64,000 bases of DNA from positions 62,001-126,000 of the forward strand of contig CAVQYV010000004.1 in NCBI GenBank assembly GCA_963718295.1. Direction: 5' to 3'. The stretch comes from CAVQYV01 sp963718295 [NCBI: uncultured Methylomirabilota bacterium] (GTDB taxonomy: Bacteria; Methylomirabilota; Methylomirabilia; CAVQYV01). The translations under genes were made by a program, and so were the position numbers. Below are positions 63,402-64,000 of the stretch, one piece after another (the first letter of the stretch is position 1; each line of letters begins with the position of its first letter). The notes beneath the pieces are model-generated. The model made no database searches. It saw nothing but the letters and a program-made list of their open reading frames with translations, and was not told the DNA's origin.

Positions 63402-64000
63402 TCACTTCGGCGTCGGGCCGATATAGAGCTGAAGACTGTTATTGGTCTCATCGACTTCAGCCACCACCTTTCCGCCGTCTATCACGACGGAGATCAGGCG
63501 TCCGTAGATCGATTCGGTGAAGGTATGACTGGCGTTGAGAAGTGTGTCCTTACCTGCTGCGAGGCCGCCTGGAACAGGAACCGTCCTAAAGGTCTTCGAT
63601 CCCTTCCCGTTATCCGAGGCAGAGAAGATTACGTTGAAGGGGGATGCAGCAGCGTTGCCCCAATTGTACAGCCTGATTTTCATTTCAAAGGTTTTTGCCG
63701 TGTCGTCAAACTGATAATACTCGACCCTCCCGGCGAGCTCGGGTCCGTCTCCCACCTTGACCCGTACATAGCCGAAGCCAGACTTGTAACCTGCACTATC
63801 CACCGCCCTAACCCTCGTCTTGTAGGTACCGTTGATGCCGTACGTGTAGGAGAAGCTCCCCGTGCCAGTGACACCGTCAGTAACGCCGTCGCCGTTTACA
63901 TCCCAGAAATACTGGATGATCGTGCCATTCGGGCTTGTGGCCCGACACGTGAAATTGACGTCCAGGGGCGCGCTCCCCGCAGAAGGGAAGGCCGTAAGGG
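63402..64000 (-). CDS. PKD/CARDB-domain protein, C-terminal part (cut by window edge)
   Basis: At least 199 residues open to the right edge with no start in sight. A PKD domain (TSPNGTIIQYFWDVNGDGVTD, YTYGINGTYKTRVRAVDSAG) is followed by a CARDB-like beta-sandwich (IRLYNWGNAAASPFNVIFSA, VDETNNSLQLYIGP). Both are extracellular adhesion/binding folds, so this is the end of a large secreted or surface protein. The GTG at 63803 is internal. Confidence 0.82.
   Translation of the reverse strand, partial: LTAFPSAGSAPLDVNFTCRATSPNGTIIQYFWDVNGDGVTDGVTGTGSFSYTYGINGTYKTRVRAVDSAGYKSGFGYVRVKVGDGPELAGRVEYYQFDDTAKTFEMKIRLYNWGNAAASPFNVIFSASDNGKGSKTFRTVPVPGGLAAGKDTLLNASHTFTESIYGRLISVVIDGGKVVAEVDETNNSLQLYIGPTPK

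Overview
The window looks like chromosomal DNA of a GC-rich, Gram-negative bacterium, most probably a deltaproteobacterium (Desulfobacterota). The clearest pointers are the block thrS-infC-rpmI-rplT-pheS-pheT-zapB-like-zapA-6S RNA-fau-rny-ymdB-folD at 21-33 kb, an OsmC-family gene with an in-frame UGA that looks like a selenoprotein, and a long cassette array next to an integron-type integrase with an N-terminal extension. The taxonomic placement is inference from gene order and families only.

Layout. 1-13 kb: sensor kinase (cut by the window edge), small exported protein, ArsS-like radical SAM protein, sugar-acid dehydratase of the enolase superfamily, remnant of a TRAP permease, exported cyclase/amidohydrolase with a structured leader, TPR protein, zinc alcohol dehydrogenase, DapA-family aldolase, ferritin-like protein, Sec-containing OsmC, and a TrmB regulator with an aminotransferase. 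The dehydratase, dehydrogenase and DapA-family enzymes suggest sugar-acid catabolism. 13-21 kb: a tRNA cluster (Gly, Cys, Leu), a loose set of envelope-type genes (polysaccharide deacetylase, ATP-grasp, methyltransferase, small membrane proteins), gene-poor DNA with GC-rich hairpins, a decayed tRNA-Leu and tRNA-Val. 21-33 kb: the conserved translation, cell-division and folate block.

34.7-51.4 kb: a chromosomal integron. About nineteen attC-like sites (R'' xxYYAAC ... GTTRRRY ends, with inner arms such as CAGCCG/CGGCTG) separate small gene units, nearly all read leftwards, away from an integron integrase gene at 50492-51418 that reads rightwards. The integrase lacks its C-terminal catalytic half. 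Cassettes carry three toxin-antitoxin pairs (one inverted), an aquaporin, exported SPOR-like and PASTA proteins, a short histidine kinase, a GH43 glycosidase, methyltransferases, a siroheme reductase-like protein, an NTPase and a nuclease-like protein. Three copies of a gene-less ~282 bp cassette with nested palindromes lie at the integrase-proximal end. Several cassette genes are frameshifted.

51.5-64 kb: one giant cyclic beta-glucan synthase-like gene (NdvB type, one frameshift), a REP-associated tyrosine transposase element whose ends match two short palindromic elements inside the cassette array, an M23 peptidase and the end of a PKD/CARDB-type protein. Frameshifts in otherwise conserved genes (pheT, ndvB-like) mean that sequencing indels cannot be excluded as the cause of some of the apparent decay.
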